Notes: a model not told the origin generated them from the letters alone. A stretch of 64,000 nucleotides of DNA from Pseudomonadota bacterium (GCA_027621405.1 JAQCBT010000001.1:124001-188000); one strand, 5' to 3'. Shown: positions 8,533 to 19,960, counted from the stretch's first letter. Program-made: numbers and translations.

Positions 8533-11500
8533 ATGCCACGCAGAACCGACATAGAAAGCATCCTGATAATTGGCGCCGGCCCCATCGTGATTGGCCAGGC
8601 CTGCGAATTCGACTATTCCGGGGCACAAGCTTGCCAGGCGTTAAAGGAGGAGGGCTACCGGGTAATCCTGGTGAATTCCAATCCCGCCACGATTATGACC
8701 GACCCTGCCATGGCAGATGCTACCTACATAGAGCCAATCAAATGGGAGATCGTTGAAAAGATCATTGAGAAGGAGCGACCCGATGCCGTGTTGCCCACAA
8801 TGGGAGGCCAAACTGCACTGAACTGTGCTTTGGATCTTAATCGTCACGGTGTATTGGAGAAATACGGGGTCGAACTGATTGGTGCGGACAGCAAAGCAAT
8901 CGACAAGGCTGAGGACCGGGAGCTATTTGACAATGCGATGGTTGCTATCGGATTGGAGACTCCTCGCCATGCCATAGCGCACAACATGGAAGATGCTTAC
9001 AAGGCACTCGAACAGATTGGCTTCCCCTGCATCATTCGGCCCTCCTTTACTATGGGCGGCAGCGGTGGCGGTATTGCCTACAACAAAGAGGAATTCGAGG
9101 AAATCTGTTCTCGAGGCCTTGAATGGTCGCCTACCAATGAGTTGTTAATCGATGAGTCCCTGATTGGCTGGAAGGAGTATGAGCTGGAAGTGGTCAGGGA
9201 CAGGAATGACAACTGCATCATTGTCTGTACCATCGAAAACTTCGATGCCATGGGTGTCCACACCGGTGACTCAATTACGGTCGCGCCATCCCAGACCCTG
9301 ACCGACAAGGAATACCAGATACTGCGAAATGCGGCTATCGATGTACTGCGGGAAATTGGTGTGGAAACCGGTGGCTCCAATGTGCAGTTTGGTATTCATC
9401 CGGAAACCGGACGCCTGGTAGTAATCGAAATGAATCCACGAGTGTCTCGATCTTCTGCTCTGGCTTCCAAGGCAACCGGCTTTCCTATCGCGAGAGTCGC
9501 CGCCAAGCTGGCTGTCGGATTTACCCTTGATGAGTTAAGCAATGAAATCACAGGGGGAGCAACGCCGGCATCCTTCGAGCCGACCATCGACTACGTGGTG
9601 ACGAAGATTCCCCGCTACACATTTGAAAAATTCCCTGAGGCCAATGACCGCCTGACCACCCAGATGAAATCGGTTGGCGAGGTGATGGCCATCGGGCGCA
9701 CGTTCCAGGAATCACTGCAGAAGGCCCTGCGTGGCCTTGAAGTTGGCATGTGTGGGTTCGATCCGATTCTCGACAGTGACCTGAGCGATGCCAAGCAGGT
9801 ACTTACCAGGGAGTTGACCGAGGCCGGCGCACATCGCATCTGGTATATCGCCGAGGCGTTCAGGCAGGGTTGGTCCCTGAATACTGTTCATGACCTGACC
9901 CGAATCGATCCATGGTTCCTTGTGCAGATTGAGGAAATCATTGCACTGGAGGGCAAGATTGAGGAGCGAGGGTTGCAGGGAATCGACTACGATTTCATGC
10001 GGCAGCTGAAGCGCAAGGGTTTCGCTGATAAACGTATGGCGCAACTACTCGGTGTTCCGGAACTGGAAGTCCAAAAGCATCGCCACGATCTGGGAGTAAG
10101 GCCCGTCTATAAGCGAGTCGATACCTGTGCTGCAGAATTCGTATCGACCACTGCCTACATGTATTCAACCTATGAGGAAGAGTGTGAATCTCAACCCAGT
10201 GATCGCAAGAAGATCATGGTGCTGGGTGGTGGACCAAACCGTATCGGTCAAGGTATTGAGTTTGACTACTGCTGCGTACACGCCGCATTGGCTATGCGCG
10301 AGGATGGCTATGAGACCATCATGGTGAACTGTAATCCCGAAACGGTTTCAACGGACTATAACATCTCCGATCGACTCTACTTCGAGCCTCTCACTTTTGA
10401 AGACGTCATGGAAGTTGTGCTTCTTGAGAAACCCCATGGTGTGATCGTTCAGTTCGGTGGTCAGACTCCATTAAACCTGGCGACGGAACTTGAGGCAGCA
10501 GGTGTGCCAATCATTGGCACTTCTGCAGATGCTATCGATCTTGCAGAAGATCGGGAGCGATTCCAACAACTCATTCAGAAGCTGGGCTTGAAGCAACCTC
10601 CCAATAGCACTGTGCGAAGTGTAGAGGAAAGCATCGAGAAGGCTGTTGCAATTGACTATCCGCTGGTGGTGCGTCCCTCTTATGTGCTCGGTGGCCGCGC
10701 CATGGAGATTGTCTATAACGAGGCTGAACTGAAACGCTACATGAAAGAGGCGGTCATGGTCTCCAATGAGAGCCCGGTCCTGCTGGATCACTTTCTGAGC
10801 TCAGCCATCGAGATCGATGTTGATGTGGTGAGCGATGGCAAGCAGGTCGTGGTAGGAGCCATCATGCAGCATATCGAACAGGCGGGAATACACTCCGGTG
10901 ATTCTGCCTGCTCCTTGCCTCCATACAACTTGCCTATGGATGTGCAGGACAAGATCAGGCAGCAGGTCACCGACCTCGCGCTTGAGCTGGGCGTTGTGGG
11001 GCTGATGAATACCCAACTTGCCTATCAGGATGGAGAGATCTACATCATTGAGGTAAATCCCAGGGCTTCCCGAACTGTGCCTTTCGTTTCAAAATGCATC
11101 GGCACCTCACTGGCGAAGATAGCCGCTCGCTGCATGATTGGCCAATCACTGGAAGAGCAGGGCTTCACGAAAGAAGTCATTCCCAGCACTTTTGCGGTCA
11201 AAGAGGCGGTATTCCCATTCAACAAGTTCCCGGGGGTCGATCCGATTCTCGGCCCGGAAATGAAATCCACCGGTGAGGTGATGGGTGTTGGTGTTACCTT
11301 TGCCGAAGCCTATGCGAAATCCCAGCTTGGCGCTGGCGAAACGATAAAGACCAGTGGTAACGCCTTCATCAGTGTGCGCGATCGGGACAAGCCGGATGCT
11401 GTCGGGCTGGCGCAACGCCTGATTGATCTGGGTTACTCTGTGATCGCGACCCAGGGCACCGCACAGGTTCTGGCCGATGCAGGTATCGAAGTCACCAAGG

Positions 11501-11751
11501 TTAATAAGGTGGCGGAAGGTAGACCTCATATAGTTGATATGCTAAAAAATGACGAGGTTCAGGTGGTATTCAACACCACCGAGGGCAGGCAAGCTATCGC
11601 CGACTCCTCCCTGATTCGCAGGACGGCACTTAGACATAAAGTATTCTGTACCACGACCATCGCCGGGGCGCTCGCAGTATGTGACGCCTTGGAGTTCGGT
11701 AGTAATATGTCGGTGTACACCCTGCAAAAATTGCACGCCGACCTGCACTAG
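8533..11751 (+). CDS. carB: carbamoyl-phosphate synthase, large subunit
   Basis: CarB makes carbamoyl phosphate from bicarbonate, ammonia and two ATP. The 1072 residues show the duplicated ATP-grasp architecture. The first half opens with [24 protein letters not shown] and has [17 protein letters not shown]. The second half opens with [20 protein letters not shown] and has [17 protein letters not shown]-terminal MGS-like allosteric domain follows (from about 940, [18 protein letters not shown]). Size is nearly identical to the E. coli enzyme. greA follows 90 bp downstream, the carAB-greA arrangement known from Pseudomonas. Confidence 0.98.
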   Translation: MPRRTDIESILIIGAGPIVIGQACEFDYSGAQACQALKEEGYRVILVNSNPATIMTDPAMADATYIEPIKWEIVEKIIEKERPDAVLPTMGGQTALNCALDLNRHGVLEKYGVELIGADSKAIDKAEDRELFDNAMVAIGLETPRHAIAHNMEDAYKALEQIGFPCIIRPSFTMGGSGGGIAYNKEEFEEICSRGLEWSPTNELLIDESLIGWKEYELEVVRDRNDNCIIVCTIENFDAMGVHTGDSITVAPSQTLTDKEYQILRNAAIDVLREIGVETGGSNVQFGIHPETGRLVVIEMNPRVSRSSALASKATGFPIARVAAKLAVGFTLDELSNEITGGATPASFEPTIDYVVTKIPRYTFEKFPEANDRLTTQMKSVGEVMAIGRTFQESLQKALRGLEVGMCGFDPILDSDLSDAKQVLTRELTEAGAHRIWYIAEAFRQGWSLNTVHDLTRIDPWFLVQIEEIIALEGKIEERGLQGIDYDFMRQLKRKGFADKRMAQLLGVPELEVQKHRHDLGVRPVYKRVDTCAAEFVSTTAYMYSTYEEECESQPSDRKKIMVLGGGPNRIGQGIEFDYCCVHAALAMREDGYETIMVNCNPETVSTDYNISDRLYFEPLTFEDVMEVVLLEKPHGVIVQFGGQTPLNLATELEAAGVPIIGTSADAIDLAEDRERFQQLIQKLGLKQPPNSTVRSVEESIEKAVAIDYPLVVRPSYVLGGRAMEIVYNEAELKRYMKEAVMVSNESPVLLDHFLSSAIEIDVDVVSDGKQVVVGAIMQHIEQAGIHSGDSACSLPPYNLPMDVQDKIRQQVTDLALELGVVGLMNTQLAYQDGEIYIIEVNPRASRTVPFVSKCIGTSLAKIAARCMIGQSLEEQGFTKEVIPSTFAVKEAVFPFNKFPGVDPILGPEMKSTGEVMGVGVTFAEAYAKSQLGAGETIKTSGNAFISVRDRDKPDAVGLAQRLIDLGYSVIATQGTAQVLADAGIEVTKVNKVAEGRPHIVDMLKNDEVQVVFNTTEGRQAIADSSLIRRTALRHKVFCTTTIAGALAVCDALEFGSNMSVYTLQKLHADLH

Positions 11752-11841
11752 GGTCGCAAATTAACTTCGGGAGACTGTTCTGTATTTTTGCCAATCGTCG
11801 AAAATACGCTTGCAGTGCTGCGCTGAGACTATGAAGAGACT

Positions 11842-12318
11842 ATGAATAAGGTACCAATGACAGTCCAGGGCGCCGAGCGCCTGCGGCAAGAATTGAGTGA
11901 ACTCAAGAGTGTCACTCGCCCGAAGATCACTGCTGCAATCGCGGAAGCAAGAGAGCATGGCGACCTCAAGGAAAACGCCGAGTACCATGCGGCCCGCGAA
12001 CAGCAAAGCTTCTGTGAAGGTCGTATCAAGGAGATAGAGAGCAAGCTCGCAGATTCGGAAGTTATCGATGTGACCAAGATTCAGCCCACTGGCAAGGTGA
12101 TCTTTGGTACGACCGTAAAGCTATACAATCTCAACACCGAACAGTCGGTGACCTATCAGATTGTCGGTGAAGACGAAGCCGACGTGCCTGCCGGGAAAAT
12201 TTCCGTGATCTCACCCATTGCGCGCGCTCTCATGGGCAAGATGGAAGGGGACGAGATAGTGGTTAAAGCGCCAGCAGGTGACATCGAATACGAGATCGAA
12301 ACCGTACAGCACATCTGA
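11842..12318 (+). CDS. greA: transcription elongation factor GreA
   Basis: GreA enters the RNA polymerase secondary channel and stimulates cleavage of backtracked RNA. The 158-residue protein has the N-terminal coiled coil with the acidic tip motif ([20 protein letters not shown], near residues 35-54) and the C-terminal FKBP-like domain ending [21 protein letters not shown]. It is probably cotranscribed with carAB. It converges with yhbY; a GC-rich palindrome (12344-12358) without a T-run lies between them. Confidence 0.97.
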   Translation: MNKVPMTVQGAERLRQELSELKSVTRPKITAAIAEAREHGDLKENAEYHAAREQQSFCEGRIKEIESKLADSEVIDVTKIQPTGKVIFGTTVKLYNLNTEQSVTYQIVGEDEADVPAGKISVISPIARALMGKMEGDEIVVKAPAGDIEYEIETVQHI

Positions 12319-12343
12319 TCGTTGTCTGCCGCCTGGAGTTTTC

Positions 12344-12358
12344 GCCACGGGCCGTGGC
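12344..12358. terminator. short GC-rich hairpin between greA and yhbY
   Basis: GCCAC and GTGGC arms around GGGCC form a perfect palindrome in the convergent intergenic space. There is no T-run, so intrinsic termination is uncertain. Confidence 0.35.
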
Positions 12359-12399
12359 TCAATGGCAGTTAGCGGATTCAGGTGGCAATCGGTCTTAAT

Positions 12400-12711
12400 C
12401 TATTTCTTGTTACGTGTGATATTTGACAACTTCGGGTCAGGTTTCTTTGCGGCGCGATAAAGCAGTATGACGTGTCCAATACTCTGCACGCATTCAGCCG
12501 CGAAATCCTTGCAGATTTCCTCAGTCAGTGCCTTCTTCGCTTCCCGGTCAGGAATCGCCAGCTTCACCTTGATTAGTTCATGCTCTTTCAGCGCCCGCTC
12601 CAGCTCCTGGCGGATATTTTCTGACAGGCCGTTTTGTGCAATGATCACAACCGGGTTCAGGCTGTGACCAATTGCCCGTAAACTCTTTTTATCTGCATTG
12701 CTTAGGCTCAT
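12400..12711 (-). CDS. yhbY: YhbY/CRM-domain ribosome assembly RNA-binding protein
   Basis: YhbY is a small KH-like CRM-fold protein that associates with pre-50S particles. The 103-residue product carries the family features LRAIGHSLNPVVIIAQNGLSEN (GxxG-type RNA-binding loop region) and ELIKVKLAIPDREAKKALTEEIC. It is encoded opposite the flanking genes, divergent from rlmE with a 178-bp intergenic region, as in other gammaproteobacteria. Confidence 0.93.
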   Translation of the reverse strand: MSLSNADKKSLRAIGHSLNPVVIIAQNGLSENIRQELERALKEHELIKVKLAIPDREAKKALTEEICKDFAAECVQSIGHVILLYRAAKKPDPKLSNITRNKK

Positions 12712-12889
12712 GGATTCAGTGTCCTGCCGCTGGGTTGTAAGTGTCAGGTTGTTAGTCAGGTACTGATGATTTCAGTATACAAGGCCGCGCATTCTAACAG
12801 CTCGCTACCCGCGCTATAAACTATTGCATTCGAAAACCATGCTATCCAACATCTCACTCAACCCCTCACCAGTAGCCTAGCCCAGTCCC

Positions 12890-13510
12890 ATGGCCAAATC
12901 CCGAAGCAGCAAGGAATGGTTGAAAGAGCATTTCGATGACGTCTATGTGAAGCGGAGTCAGGAGGAAGGCTATCGTTCCCGCGCCAGCTTCAAACTGCTT
13001 GAGATTCAGGACAAGGATCGCCTGATCAGGCCGGGCATGACCGTAGTCGATCTCGGCGCCGCTCCCGGCGGATGGTCGCAGGTTGCAGCCGAACTCGTTG
13101 GTGACAACGGTAAGGTAATAGCCAGTGATATATTGCCGATGGACGGCCTGCCGGGAGTGGAGTTTCTGCAGGGTGATTTCACTGAGAATGAGGTATTCGA
13201 AGCGCTCCTGGCCAGTATTGGCGAGCAGGGCGCCGACCTTGTTATTTCCGATATGGCCCCCAATATGAGTGGAATGAAGGAAATTGATCAGCCTCGCGCT
13301 GTATACCTCGCTGAACTCGCCCTGGATCTCGCGAGATCTATACTTAAGCCGGGGGCGTATTTCCTGGTGAAGGTGTTCCAGGGAGCCGGATTCCAGGAGT
13401 TTCATCGTGATATGCAGGCCAGTTTCAAGGCTGTAAAGTCCCGGAAACCCCAGGCTTCGCGGGCCAGATCCCGGGAAATCTACCTGTTGGGCGCAGGATT
13501 TGGGGACTAG
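12890..13510 (+). CDS. rlmE: 23S rRNA (uridine-2552 2'-O) methyltransferase
   Basis: RlmE (FtsJ/RrmJ) 2'-O-methylates U2552 in the A-loop of 23S rRNA late in 50S assembly, using S-adenosylmethionine. The 206-residue protein has the SAM motif [17 protein letters not shown] and SDMAPNMSG. The catalytic K-D-K-E set is visible: Lys in RASFKLLE, Asp in ISDMAPN, Lys in FLVKVFQG, and Glu in SREIYLLG. It precedes ftsH by 122 bp, the conserved rlmE-ftsH pair. Confidence 0.96.
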   Translation: MAKSRSSKEWLKEHFDDVYVKRSQEEGYRSRASFKLLEIQDKDRLIRPGMTVVDLGAAPGGWSQVAAELVGDNGKVIASDILPMDGLPGVEFLQGDFTENEVFEALLASIGEQGADLVISDMAPNMSGMKEIDQPRAVYLAELALDLARSILKPGAYFLVKVFQGAGFQEFHRDMQASFKAVKSRKPQASRARSREIYLLGAGFGD

Positions 13511-13632
13511 GCCCTGTTTTACGTGCAATTATTGCCACAGGGATTAGAATTGAATTCCCTCAGCAGAATTGTCAATTCCGGGCCAGGCCTGGCATCAAGC
13601 CTCATCTGAATTAACTATAGGGAGATAAACCC

Positions 13633-15591
13633 TTGAATGATATGGCAAAAAATCTGATTCTCTGGATGATCATCGCTGGTGTGCTGTTGACTGTGTTCAA
13701 CAACATCAACCAGGAAACCAGGGAAGACAACATCAACTATTCCCAATTTATCCGGGAAGTGCGCTCCGGACGGGTTGAAGCCGTGGAGCTGGCGGGAATC
13801 AATATCACTGGAATTCGCAGTGATAATTCACGCTTTCGCACCGTTATGCCCCTCATTGGGGACGACCAGTTGATGAATGATCTCTTCGAAAATGGTGTGG
13901 AGATCGTTGCCAATGAGCCAGAGCAGCAAAGCATCTGGACCCAGTTGCTGGTGGCCAGTTTCCCGATACTGATCATCATTGCCCTGTTTTTCTTCTTCAT
14001 GCGCCAGATGCAGGGCGGAGGCGCCGGTGGTCGTGGTGGCCCCATGTCTTTCGGCAAGAGCAAGGCCAAACTGCTCGGTGAAGACCAAATCAAAGTTACC
14101 TTCGCCGATGTCGCAGGTGTGGATGAAGCCAAGGAAGATGTGCAGGAGTTGGTTGAATTCCTGCGCGAGCCAGATAAATTCCAGCGCCTCGGCGGACGTA
14201 TTCCCCGTGGTGTGTTGATGGTCGGTCAACCAGGTACGGGTAAGACTCTGCTTGCCAAGGCCATCGCCGGTGAAGCTAAGGTTCCGTTCTTCTCTATCTC
14301 AGGTTCAGATTTCGTCGAGATGTTCGTGGGCGTTGGCGCCTCACGAGTTCGCGACATGTTCGATCAGGCCAAGAAGCAGTCACCCTGCATTATCTTCATC
14401 GATGAGATTGACGCTGTAGGTCGCCATCGAGGCGCCGGACTTGGCGGCGGTCATGATGAGAGAGAGCAGACCTTGAACCAGCTTCTGGTAGAGATGGATG
14501 GCTTCGAAGGCAATGATGGTGTCATCGTCATGGCCGCAACTAACCGTCCCGATGTATTAGACCCGGCACTGCTGCGTCCCGGCCGATTCGACCGTCAGGT
14601 TGTCGTAGGCTTGCCTGATATCCGCGGTCGCGAGCAAATTCTCAAAGTACACATGCGTAAAGTGCCAATCGATGACCGCGTGAAAGCGAGCGTTATCGCC
14701 CGAGGTACTCCCGGTTTCTCCGGCGCCGATCTGGCCAATCTGGTCAATGAGGCGGCGCTGTTTGCAGCGCGCGCGAGCAAGCGCCTGGTGACCATGGAAG
14801 AATTCGAGAAGGCCAAGGACAAGATCATGATGGGCGCAGAGCGCAAATCCATGGTTATGTCCGAGAAGGAACGGGTGAACACAGCCTATCATGAGGCTGG
14901 CCACGCTATTGTGGGTCGACTCATGCCTGATCATGATCCGGTCTACAAGGTGTCTATCATTCCGCGTGGACGGGCACTCGGTGTGACCATGTTCCTGCCG
15001 GAAGAGGATCGTTACAGTTTCAGCAAGCAGCACATCCTGAGCCAGATATGCAGCCTCTACGGTGGTCGAATTGCCGAGGAGATGACTCTTGGTAAAGAGG
15101 GAGTTACCACCGGTGCATCAAATGACATCCAGCGTGCCACCGAGATGGCGCGTAATATGGTGACAAAATGGGGGCTCTCCGATGAGCTTGGCCCACTGCT
15201 TTATTCTGAAGATGAAGGTGAAGTGTTCCTTGGTCGTTCTGCTGCTTCGCAAACCAAGTCTGTGTCCAGTGATACCGCAAAGGCGATTGACAAGGAAGTG
15301 CGACGCATTATCGATGAATGCTATGGCAAGGCAGAGCAGATACTGAAGGAAAACCGACACTTGCTGGAAATGATGAAGGACGCACTGATTGAATACGAAA
15401 CTATCGATACCGATCAGATTGATGACATCATGGCTGGCAAGAAGCCACGGCCACCCTCAGGCTGGTCTGATTCAGACGACAGCAATGACGGCGCGAGCAA
15501 GGTGGAAACAGAAGACGCCAAGCTTGATGCTGCAAGTGAAACGGACAAGAAGGGCGCTGGCCCCATCGGTGGGCCAGCCGGCGAGCACTGA
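13633..15591 (+). CDS. ftsH: ATP-dependent membrane zinc metalloprotease FtsH
   Basis: FtsH extracts and degrades membrane and regulatory proteins. Two transmembrane helices (about 8-24 and 104-123) flank a periplasmic domain. Then come Walker A GQPGTGKT (198-205), Walker B IIFIDEID (253-260), the second region of homology [19 protein letters not shown], and the zinc site HEAGH (420-424). The start is TTG at 13633. It has AGGGAG 8 nt upstream, and the encoded [11 protein letters not shown] matches the E. coli N-terminus, while the next in-frame ATG at 13642 is too far from the ribosome site. The C-terminal tail is low-complexity and acidic. Length is 652. Confidence 0.97.
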   Translation: MNDMAKNLILWMIIAGVLLTVFNNINQETREDNINYSQFIREVRSGRVEAVELAGINITGIRSDNSRFRTVMPLIGDDQLMNDLFENGVEIVANEPEQQSIWTQLLVASFPILIIIALFFFFMRQMQGGGAGGRGGPMSFGKSKAKLLGEDQIKVTFADVAGVDEAKEDVQELVEFLREPDKFQRLGGRIPRGVLMVGQPGTGKTLLAKAIAGEAKVPFFSISGSDFVEMFVGVGASRVRDMFDQAKKQSPCIIFIDEIDAVGRHRGAGLGGGHDEREQTLNQLLVEMDGFEGNDGVIVMAATNRPDVLDPALLRPGRFDRQVVVGLPDIRGREQILKVHMRKVPIDDRVKASVIARGTPGFSGADLANLVNEAALFAARASKRLVTMEEFEKAKDKIMMGAERKSMVMSEKERVNTAYHEAGHAIVGRLMPDHDPVYKVSIIPRGRALGVTMFLPEEDRYSFSKQHILSQICSLYGGRIAEEMTLGKEGVTTGASNDIQRATEMARNMVTKWGLSDELGPLLYSEDEGEVFLGRSAASQTKSVSSDTAKAIDKEVRRIIDECYGKAEQILKENRHLLEMMKDALIEYETIDTDQIDDIMAGKKPRPPSGWSDSDDSNDGASKVETEDAKLDAASETDKKGAGPIGGPAGEH

Positions 15592-15622
15592 TCTCGACGG
15601 CGGCTAGCCTGCCTTTCCCCCC

Positions 15623-16507
15623 TTGAACCACATCCTGCAAGCCGGAGATCGACAAATCGATTTGTCATCTCCGGTTTGCATGGGCATTCTAAATGTAACC
15701 CCTGACTCCTTCTCAGATGGATCGCAGCTCGCCGCTGGCGGGTCTGGGCCTTTCGCAGTAGATCTTGATAAAGTGCTGGCGCGCGCGAGAGCGATGGTCG
15801 ATGCTGGCGCGGTAATGCTCGATATAGGAGGCGAGTCCACAAGGCCTGGTGCCCTGGCGGTAACGCCCGAAGAAGAAATCACCAGGGTCGTCCCTGTAAT
15901 TGAGCTCCTGCGCGCAGAACTGGATGTCTGTCTGTCGATAGATTCGAGCGATTCCAGGGTTCTGGATGCTGCCATTAAAAGTGGCGTTCATTTTGTGAAT
16001 GACGTACGTGCGCTCCGTAAGGAGGGTGCTCTCGAAGTTGTTGCAAGTTCCAATGTTGGTGTCTGTCTCATGCACATGCTGGGTCAGCCGCGGACGATGC
16101 AGGATAGTTTTCAATACGATGATGTTGTGCTGGATGTTCGGCAGTTTCTCGCCGAACGGCTCGAGCGCTGCGAGTCTGCAGGTATCGCACGACAGCGAAT
16201 CACGATTGATCCCGGGTTTGGCTTCGGAAAATCGATCGCTCACAATTATCAGTTGTTGGATCGGCTCGATACTCTGCTGGGACTCGATGTTCCTGTCCTG
16301 GTCGGGATATCGCGCAAATCCATGATCGGAGCTGTGACTGGCCGCGACGTTGATCGGCGCCTGCCGGGCTCAGTAGCGGCGGCAACAATAGCTTTGCAGC
16401 GTGGTGCCCGGATAGTTCGCAGCCATGATGTGGCTGCCACGGTGGATGCAATTAGAGTACACTGCGCCATTGCAAAGAGCAGGTCAGAGATACCTGGCAA
16501 TGCCTGA
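15623..16507 (+). CDS. folP: dihydropteroate synthase
   Basis: FolP condenses p-aminobenzoate with hydroxymethyl-dihydropterin pyrophosphate and is the sulfonamide target. Motifs in order: MGILNVTPDSFSDG (20-33), DIGGESTRPGA (67-77), SIDSSDSRVLDAA, FVNDVRAL, DPGFGFGKSIAHNYQLL, and GISRKSMIGAVTGR. Length is 294. A TAG at 15605-15607 bounds the frame and the only early start is TTG at 15623, which lacks a recognisable Shine-Dalgarno. It sits 31 bp after ftsH, so it is probably cotranscribed and may be weakly translated. Confidence 0.95.
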   Translation: MNHILQAGDRQIDLSSPVCMGILNVTPDSFSDGSQLAAGGSGPFAVDLDKVLARARAMVDAGAVMLDIGGESTRPGALAVTPEEEITRVVPVIELLRAELDVCLSIDSSDSRVLDAAIKSGVHFVNDVRALRKEGALEVVASSNVGVCLMHMLGQPRTMQDSFQYDDVVLDVRQFLAERLERCESAGIARQRITIDPGFGFGKSIAHNYQLLDRLDTLLGLDVPVLVGISRKSMIGAVTGRDVDRRLPGSVAAATIALQRGARIVRSHDVAATVDAIRVHCAIAKSRSEIPGNA

Positions 16508-16541
16508 AATGAAAACTGGAATTTCTCGATTGGTGCGATAG

Positions 16542-17903
16542 ATGGGATCCCGCAAGAAACAATACTTTGGTACAGACGGTATTCGTGGCACTGTGGGAGC
16601 CGCCCCTATTACTCCGGATTTCATGTTGAAACTGGGTTGGGCCGCGGGGCGTGTGTTCGGCAGTGATGATGGTGCGCGCAAGAAAATCATCATAGGCAAG
16701 GACACGCGCATATCAGGATATATGTTTGAGGCCGCTCTCGAGGCCGGGCTGGCTGCTGCCGGAGTGGATATTCATCTTACCGGGCCGATGCCGACACCCG
16801 CTATCGCCTACCTCACCAGAACATTGAGGGCCCAGGCAGGTATCGTGATAAGTGCTTCCCACAATTCCTTTGAGGATAACGGTATCAAGTTCTTCTCTTC
16901 ATCTGGCACCAAGTTGCCGGACGAAGTTGAGCTGGCTATCGAAGATCAACTTGCCAAAGATGTTTCAACTGTCCCCTCAACTGCACTCGGTAAGGCCCGC
17001 AGGATCACCGATGCCGCAGGTCGGTACATTGAATTCTGTAAGAGTACCGTCGGCTCCAGCCTGAAATTCAATGGTATGAAGATTGTCCTCGACTGTGCCC
17101 ACGGATCTACTTATCACATTGCACCGGCTGTATTCGAAGAGCTTGGGGCTACTGTAAAGGCAATTGGAATAAAGCCCGATGGGTTGAATATCAATGCCAG
17201 TAGCGGTTCTACTGCGCCGGAACAGTTGTCGGCAACTGTGCTCGAGGAGAAGGCCGATCTGGGAATTGCATTCGATGGTGATGGCGACCGCGTGGTCATG
17301 GTTGACCATAAGGGGCAGATCGTAGACGGTGATGAGATTCTCTACGTGATCGCGAGGGAGCGGCGCCGACAGAAGATAGACTTCGGTGGAGTGGTGGGAA
17401 CCGCCATGAGTAATCTGGGGCTTGAACTTGCTCTGGATGCCCTGGATGTACCCTTCGTCCGTACCAAGGTGGGCGATCGTTACGTGATGCAGGAAATGAA
17501 GCAAAGATCCTGGAATCTGGGTGGAGAGTCTTCCGGACATATTATTTGCCTGGATATCAATACCACAGGGGACGGCATCGTTTCGTCACTGCAGGCCCTG
17601 GCGGCGGTGGTTAATTGCAACCAGCCCCTCGCGGATCTCACCAACAAGATGCACAAACTACCCCAGTTTATGGTGAATGTACGTCTGCCCAGGCGAGTGG
17701 ATATTTCAGCAAACAAGGCGGTGCTGGCTGCGGTTTCTGATGTAGAGTCCAGGCTTGGCAAGAATGGCCGTGTGCTCCTGCGCCCCTCGGGCACTGAGCC
17801 GGTAGTTCGGGTCATGGTTGAAGGGGAGGACATGAATACCGTCGAGAGCCTGGCCCAGGAGCTAGCCGATGTTGTTTCCAGGGAGCTGGCCTCTGCAGAC
17901 TAG
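16542..17903 (+). CDS. glmM: phosphoglucosamine mutase
   Basis: GlmM interconverts glucosamine-6-phosphate and glucosamine-1-phosphate on the way to UDP-GlcNAc. The 453-residue protein has the phosphoserine loop [16 protein letters not shown] (catalytic Ser106), the magnesium site [12 protein letters not shown], the sugar-binding GGESSGHI and the C-terminal phosphate loop [16 protein letters not shown]. It lies 34 bp after folP, completing the conserved ftsH-folP-glmM cluster. Confidence 0.97.
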   Translation: MGSRKKQYFGTDGIRGTVGAAPITPDFMLKLGWAAGRVFGSDDGARKKIIIGKDTRISGYMFEAALEAGLAAAGVDIHLTGPMPTPAIAYLTRTLRAQAGIVISASHNSFEDNGIKFFSSSGTKLPDEVELAIEDQLAKDVSTVPSTALGKARRITDAAGRYIEFCKSTVGSSLKFNGMKIVLDCAHGSTYHIAPAVFEELGATVKAIGIKPDGLNINASSGSTAPEQLSATVLEEKADLGIAFDGDGDRVVMVDHKGQIVDGDEILYVIARERRRQKIDFGGVVGTAMSNLGLELALDALDVPFVRTKVGDRYVMQEMKQRSWNLGGESSGHIICLDINTTGDGIVSSLQALAAVVNCNQPLADLTNKMHKLPQFMVNVRLPRRVDISANKAVLAAVSDVESRLGKNGRVLLRPSGTEPVVRVMVEGEDMNTVESLAQELADVVSRELASAD

Positions 17904-17991
17904 GTAGCGCGGATTTATTGCAAGAACCCAGTATCTTGGGTAGTATTGGCGCCCGTTTTTTCCCGCCCAATTCTCAATCAGGAAAGACTCT

Positions 17992-18750
17992 ATGCGACGA
18001 AAATTGGTCGTAGGAAATTGGAAAATGAACGGGTCGAGCCAGCAGATTGAGAGCTTGGCGGGCAAGATCAGGTCGGGGACTGCCGAACTGGCAAACGAGG
18101 TGGAGATCGGACTCTGTCCAGCCTATGTTTACCTGCCCCTGCTTGGTGAGTTGTTGTCCGATTCTGCGGTATTACTGGGCGCTCAAAATGCATCCCAGTA
18201 TGAAGGGGGAGCCTACACCGGAGAAGTCGCCTGTAGCATGCTGCGGGATTTTGGGGTAGACGCAGTAATAGTGGGTCACTCCGAACGCCGTCAACTCTTT
18301 GGTGAGACGAGCGAAGCAGTCGCCGCCAAGTTTGAAGCGGTAAGCGATTCCGGAATGCTGCCGATTCTATGCGTGGGCGAAACCCTGGAGCAAAGAGAGC
18401 AGGGTGCTACCGAACAAGTAGTGCTGGAACAACTCGCAACTGTCTGGAATCGGGTGGGCGCGAAAGGCTTTTCCAGAGCCGTGGTGGCCTACGAGCCGGT
18501 GTGGGCGATTGGAACTGGAAAAACTGCATCCCCGGAGCAGGCACAGGCAGTACACAAGCTGTTGCGGAAATACCTGGCACAACAGGACGAACAAACAGCC
18601 GTAAATACGCGAATTATTTATGGCGGAAGTGTAAAGAGCTCCAACGCAAAGGAGCTGTTCGATCAGGCAGATATCGATGGCGGTCTGGTCGGAGGAGCAT
18701 CACTGGATGCGAAAGAATTCATTGCCATCTGTGCAAGTGCGGATAATTAA
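17992..18750 (+). CDS. tpiA: triosephosphate isomerase
   Basis: TpiA interconverts dihydroxyacetone phosphate and glyceraldehyde-3-phosphate. The 252-residue TIM barrel has the substrate Lys in GNWKMNG (Lys11), His96 in VGHSERR, the catalytic Glu in [12 protein letters not shown] with the mobile loop, and the phosphate-binding IIYGGSVK and [10 protein letters not shown]. secG follows after only 2 bp, the standard tpiA-secG arrangement. Confidence 0.98.
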   Translation: MRRKLVVGNWKMNGSSQQIESLAGKIRSGTAELANEVEIGLCPAYVYLPLLGELLSDSAVLLGAQNASQYEGGAYTGEVACSMLRDFGVDAVIVGHSERRQLFGETSEAVAAKFEAVSDSGMLPILCVGETLEQREQGATEQVVLEQLATVWNRVGAKGFSRAVVAYEPVWAIGTGKTASPEQAQAVHKLLRKYLAQQDEQTAVNTRIIYGGSVKSSNAKELFDQADIDGGLVGGASLDAKEFIAICASADN

Positions 18751-18752
18751 TC

Positions 18753-19136
18753 ATGCAAACACTAGTCGTAGTAGTACACGTGATAGTAGCAGTCGCCATC
18801 GTGGCGCTGGTACTGCTCCAGCAAGGTAAAGGAGCGGATGCCGGGGCGTCTTTTGGAGCCGGTGCATCCCAGACAGTTTTCGGTTCATCAGGCAGTGGCA
18901 ATTTCCTGGTGAAGGCAACCACGATTGCGGCTACGATATTCTTTGTTACCAGCCTGTCACTGGCGATATTTGCCAGGAGCCAGTCTGGAGTCGCGACACC
19001 GTCTGGCCTGCCAATTGCGAACCCGGCATTGCTCGAGCAGAGAGTTACCGAGCAGTCGGATGTGCCTGCTCTGGAAGATGATGAGCCGGTGGCTACCCAG
19101 AGCGATATTCCCAGTATTCCAGACGGGAATGACTAG
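18753..19136 (+). CDS. secG: protein translocase subunit SecG
   Basis: SecG is the accessory third subunit of the SecYEG channel. The 127-residue product has two hydrophobic helices (about 2-22 and 53-72) joined by the conserved loop [31 protein letters not shown]. The C-terminal tail is acidic and variable. The tpiA-secG-tRNA-Leu order is conserved in gammaproteobacteria. Confidence 0.95.
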   Translation: MQTLVVVVHVIVAVAIVALVLLQQGKGADAGASFGAGASQTVFGSSGSGNFLVKATTIAATIFFVTSLSLAIFARSQSGVATPSGLPIANPALLEQRVTEQSDVPALEDDEPVATQSDIPSIPDGND

Positions 19137-19143
19137 CCGGGAG

Positions 19144-19181
19144 CAGAACGAACATCGAAAAGATCAATGCCGAAGTGGTGG
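19144..19181. repeat. upstream copy of a 38-bp direct repeat carrying the 5' end of tRNA-Leu
   Basis: These 38 bases are identical to 19379-19416. The last 13 bases are the first 13 nucleotides of the tRNA-Leu gene and the first 25 match its 5' flank. Identity ends abruptly at 19182, so this is a tRNA gene fragment, not a second tRNA. Confidence 0.85.
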
Positions 19182-19198
19182 GTGAGGACAAGCGTTTT

Positions 19199-19249
19199 CG
19201 AAGCGTAAGCTTCGAGCGCCGGACGAACGACAGCGAGCTGTGCTCGCTG
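19199..19249. repeat. two adjacent hairpins between the tRNA-Leu repeats
   Basis: CGAAGC-GTAA-GCTTCG (19199-19214, a GNRA-type loop) and CAGCGAGC-TGT-GCTCGCTG (19231-19249). Paired palindromes of this shape resemble REP-type extragenic elements. I see no second copy in this window. Confidence 0.5.
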
Positions 19250-19378
19250 GCTGGAAGGGATGCGAGGGGTTCACTATGTGACCCATCGATAGCACTTTTA
19301 GAAATTGTCCCAGGCTCATCGGGTATTTAACGGAGAGAGTAATAGTTTCCTGCTGAGCCAGTCTCAGCTCGACAAGAA

Positions 19379-19416
19379 CAGAACGAACATCGAAAAGATC
19401 AATGCCGAAGTGGTGG
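19379..19416. repeat. downstream copy of the 38-bp direct repeat
   Basis: Perfect match to 19144-19181. It spans 25 bp of 5' flank and the first 13 bp of the functional tRNA-Leu gene. Confidence 0.85.
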
Positions 19417-19489
19417 AATTGGTAGACACGCTATCTTGAGGGGGTAGTGAGCCCAGCTCGTGCCGGTTCAAGTCCGGCCTTCGGCACCA
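19404..19489 (+). tRNA. tRNA-Leu (anticodon GAG)
   Basis: Acceptor arms GCCGAAG (19404-19410) and CTTCGGC (19479-19485) are followed by an encoded ACCA. The anticodon stem CTATC/GGTAG holds loop TTGAGGG, anticodon GAG. The long variable arm and the GGTTCAAGTCC T-arm fit a type II tRNA. It sits in the conserved secG-tRNA-rimP position. Confidence 0.96.
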
Positions 19490-19573
19490 TCTTTCCTGGC
19501 ACTGTTGCCTATCCGCAGTCCAGGACCTCCAATCACCCCCAAAACCCCAATTTCGCGGAAACCCGCACGGTGC

Positions 19574-19603
19574 TTGACCTTGAGGCATACGGCTCCGTAT
19601 AAT
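19574..19603 (+). promoter_or_regulatory. strong stable-RNA promoter for tRNA-fMet
   Basis: TTGACC (19574-19579), an 18-bp spacer and perfect TATAAT (19598-19603), followed by a GC-rich discriminator typical of stringently controlled stable RNA promoters. Transcription would start near 19610. A perfect hairpin, GCTGTCAC-ATT-GTGACAGC (19626-19644), lies in the leader. Confidence 0.75.
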
Positions 19604-19684
19604 GCCTCCCCCCTGTAAGAGAGAGGCTGTCACATTGTGACAGCAGAAAAGATCTTTCAAAACAAGGGGTTAGCAATGATCTGG

Positions 19685-19761
<77 letters not shown>

Positions 19762-19869
19762 ACTTGATCGTAGTTATTTTGCTGTGTTTCCCGGGTGTTA
19801 TGAGCCCGAGACAGCATGACAATTTCTTCGTACTGGGTCTTGCTTCAGCCCGGTTGCGAAGCAACAGAG

Positions 19870-19890
19870 TGGGCCTAGGGCCCATTTTTT
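19870..19890 (+). terminator. intrinsic terminator between tRNA-fMet and rimP
   Basis: TGGGCC-TAG-GGCCCA is followed by six T residues. It lies 71 bp before the rimP start. With no promoter evident after it, rimP-nusA-infB would depend on partial read-through or an unseen promoter. Confidence 0.75.
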
Positions 19891-19960
19891 GTATCTGGAG
19901 TTTTACTTCGGAGCAAAATGCAGTCGACGTGTTAGGAAGGCCTCTTATGGCGAGGGCAAA

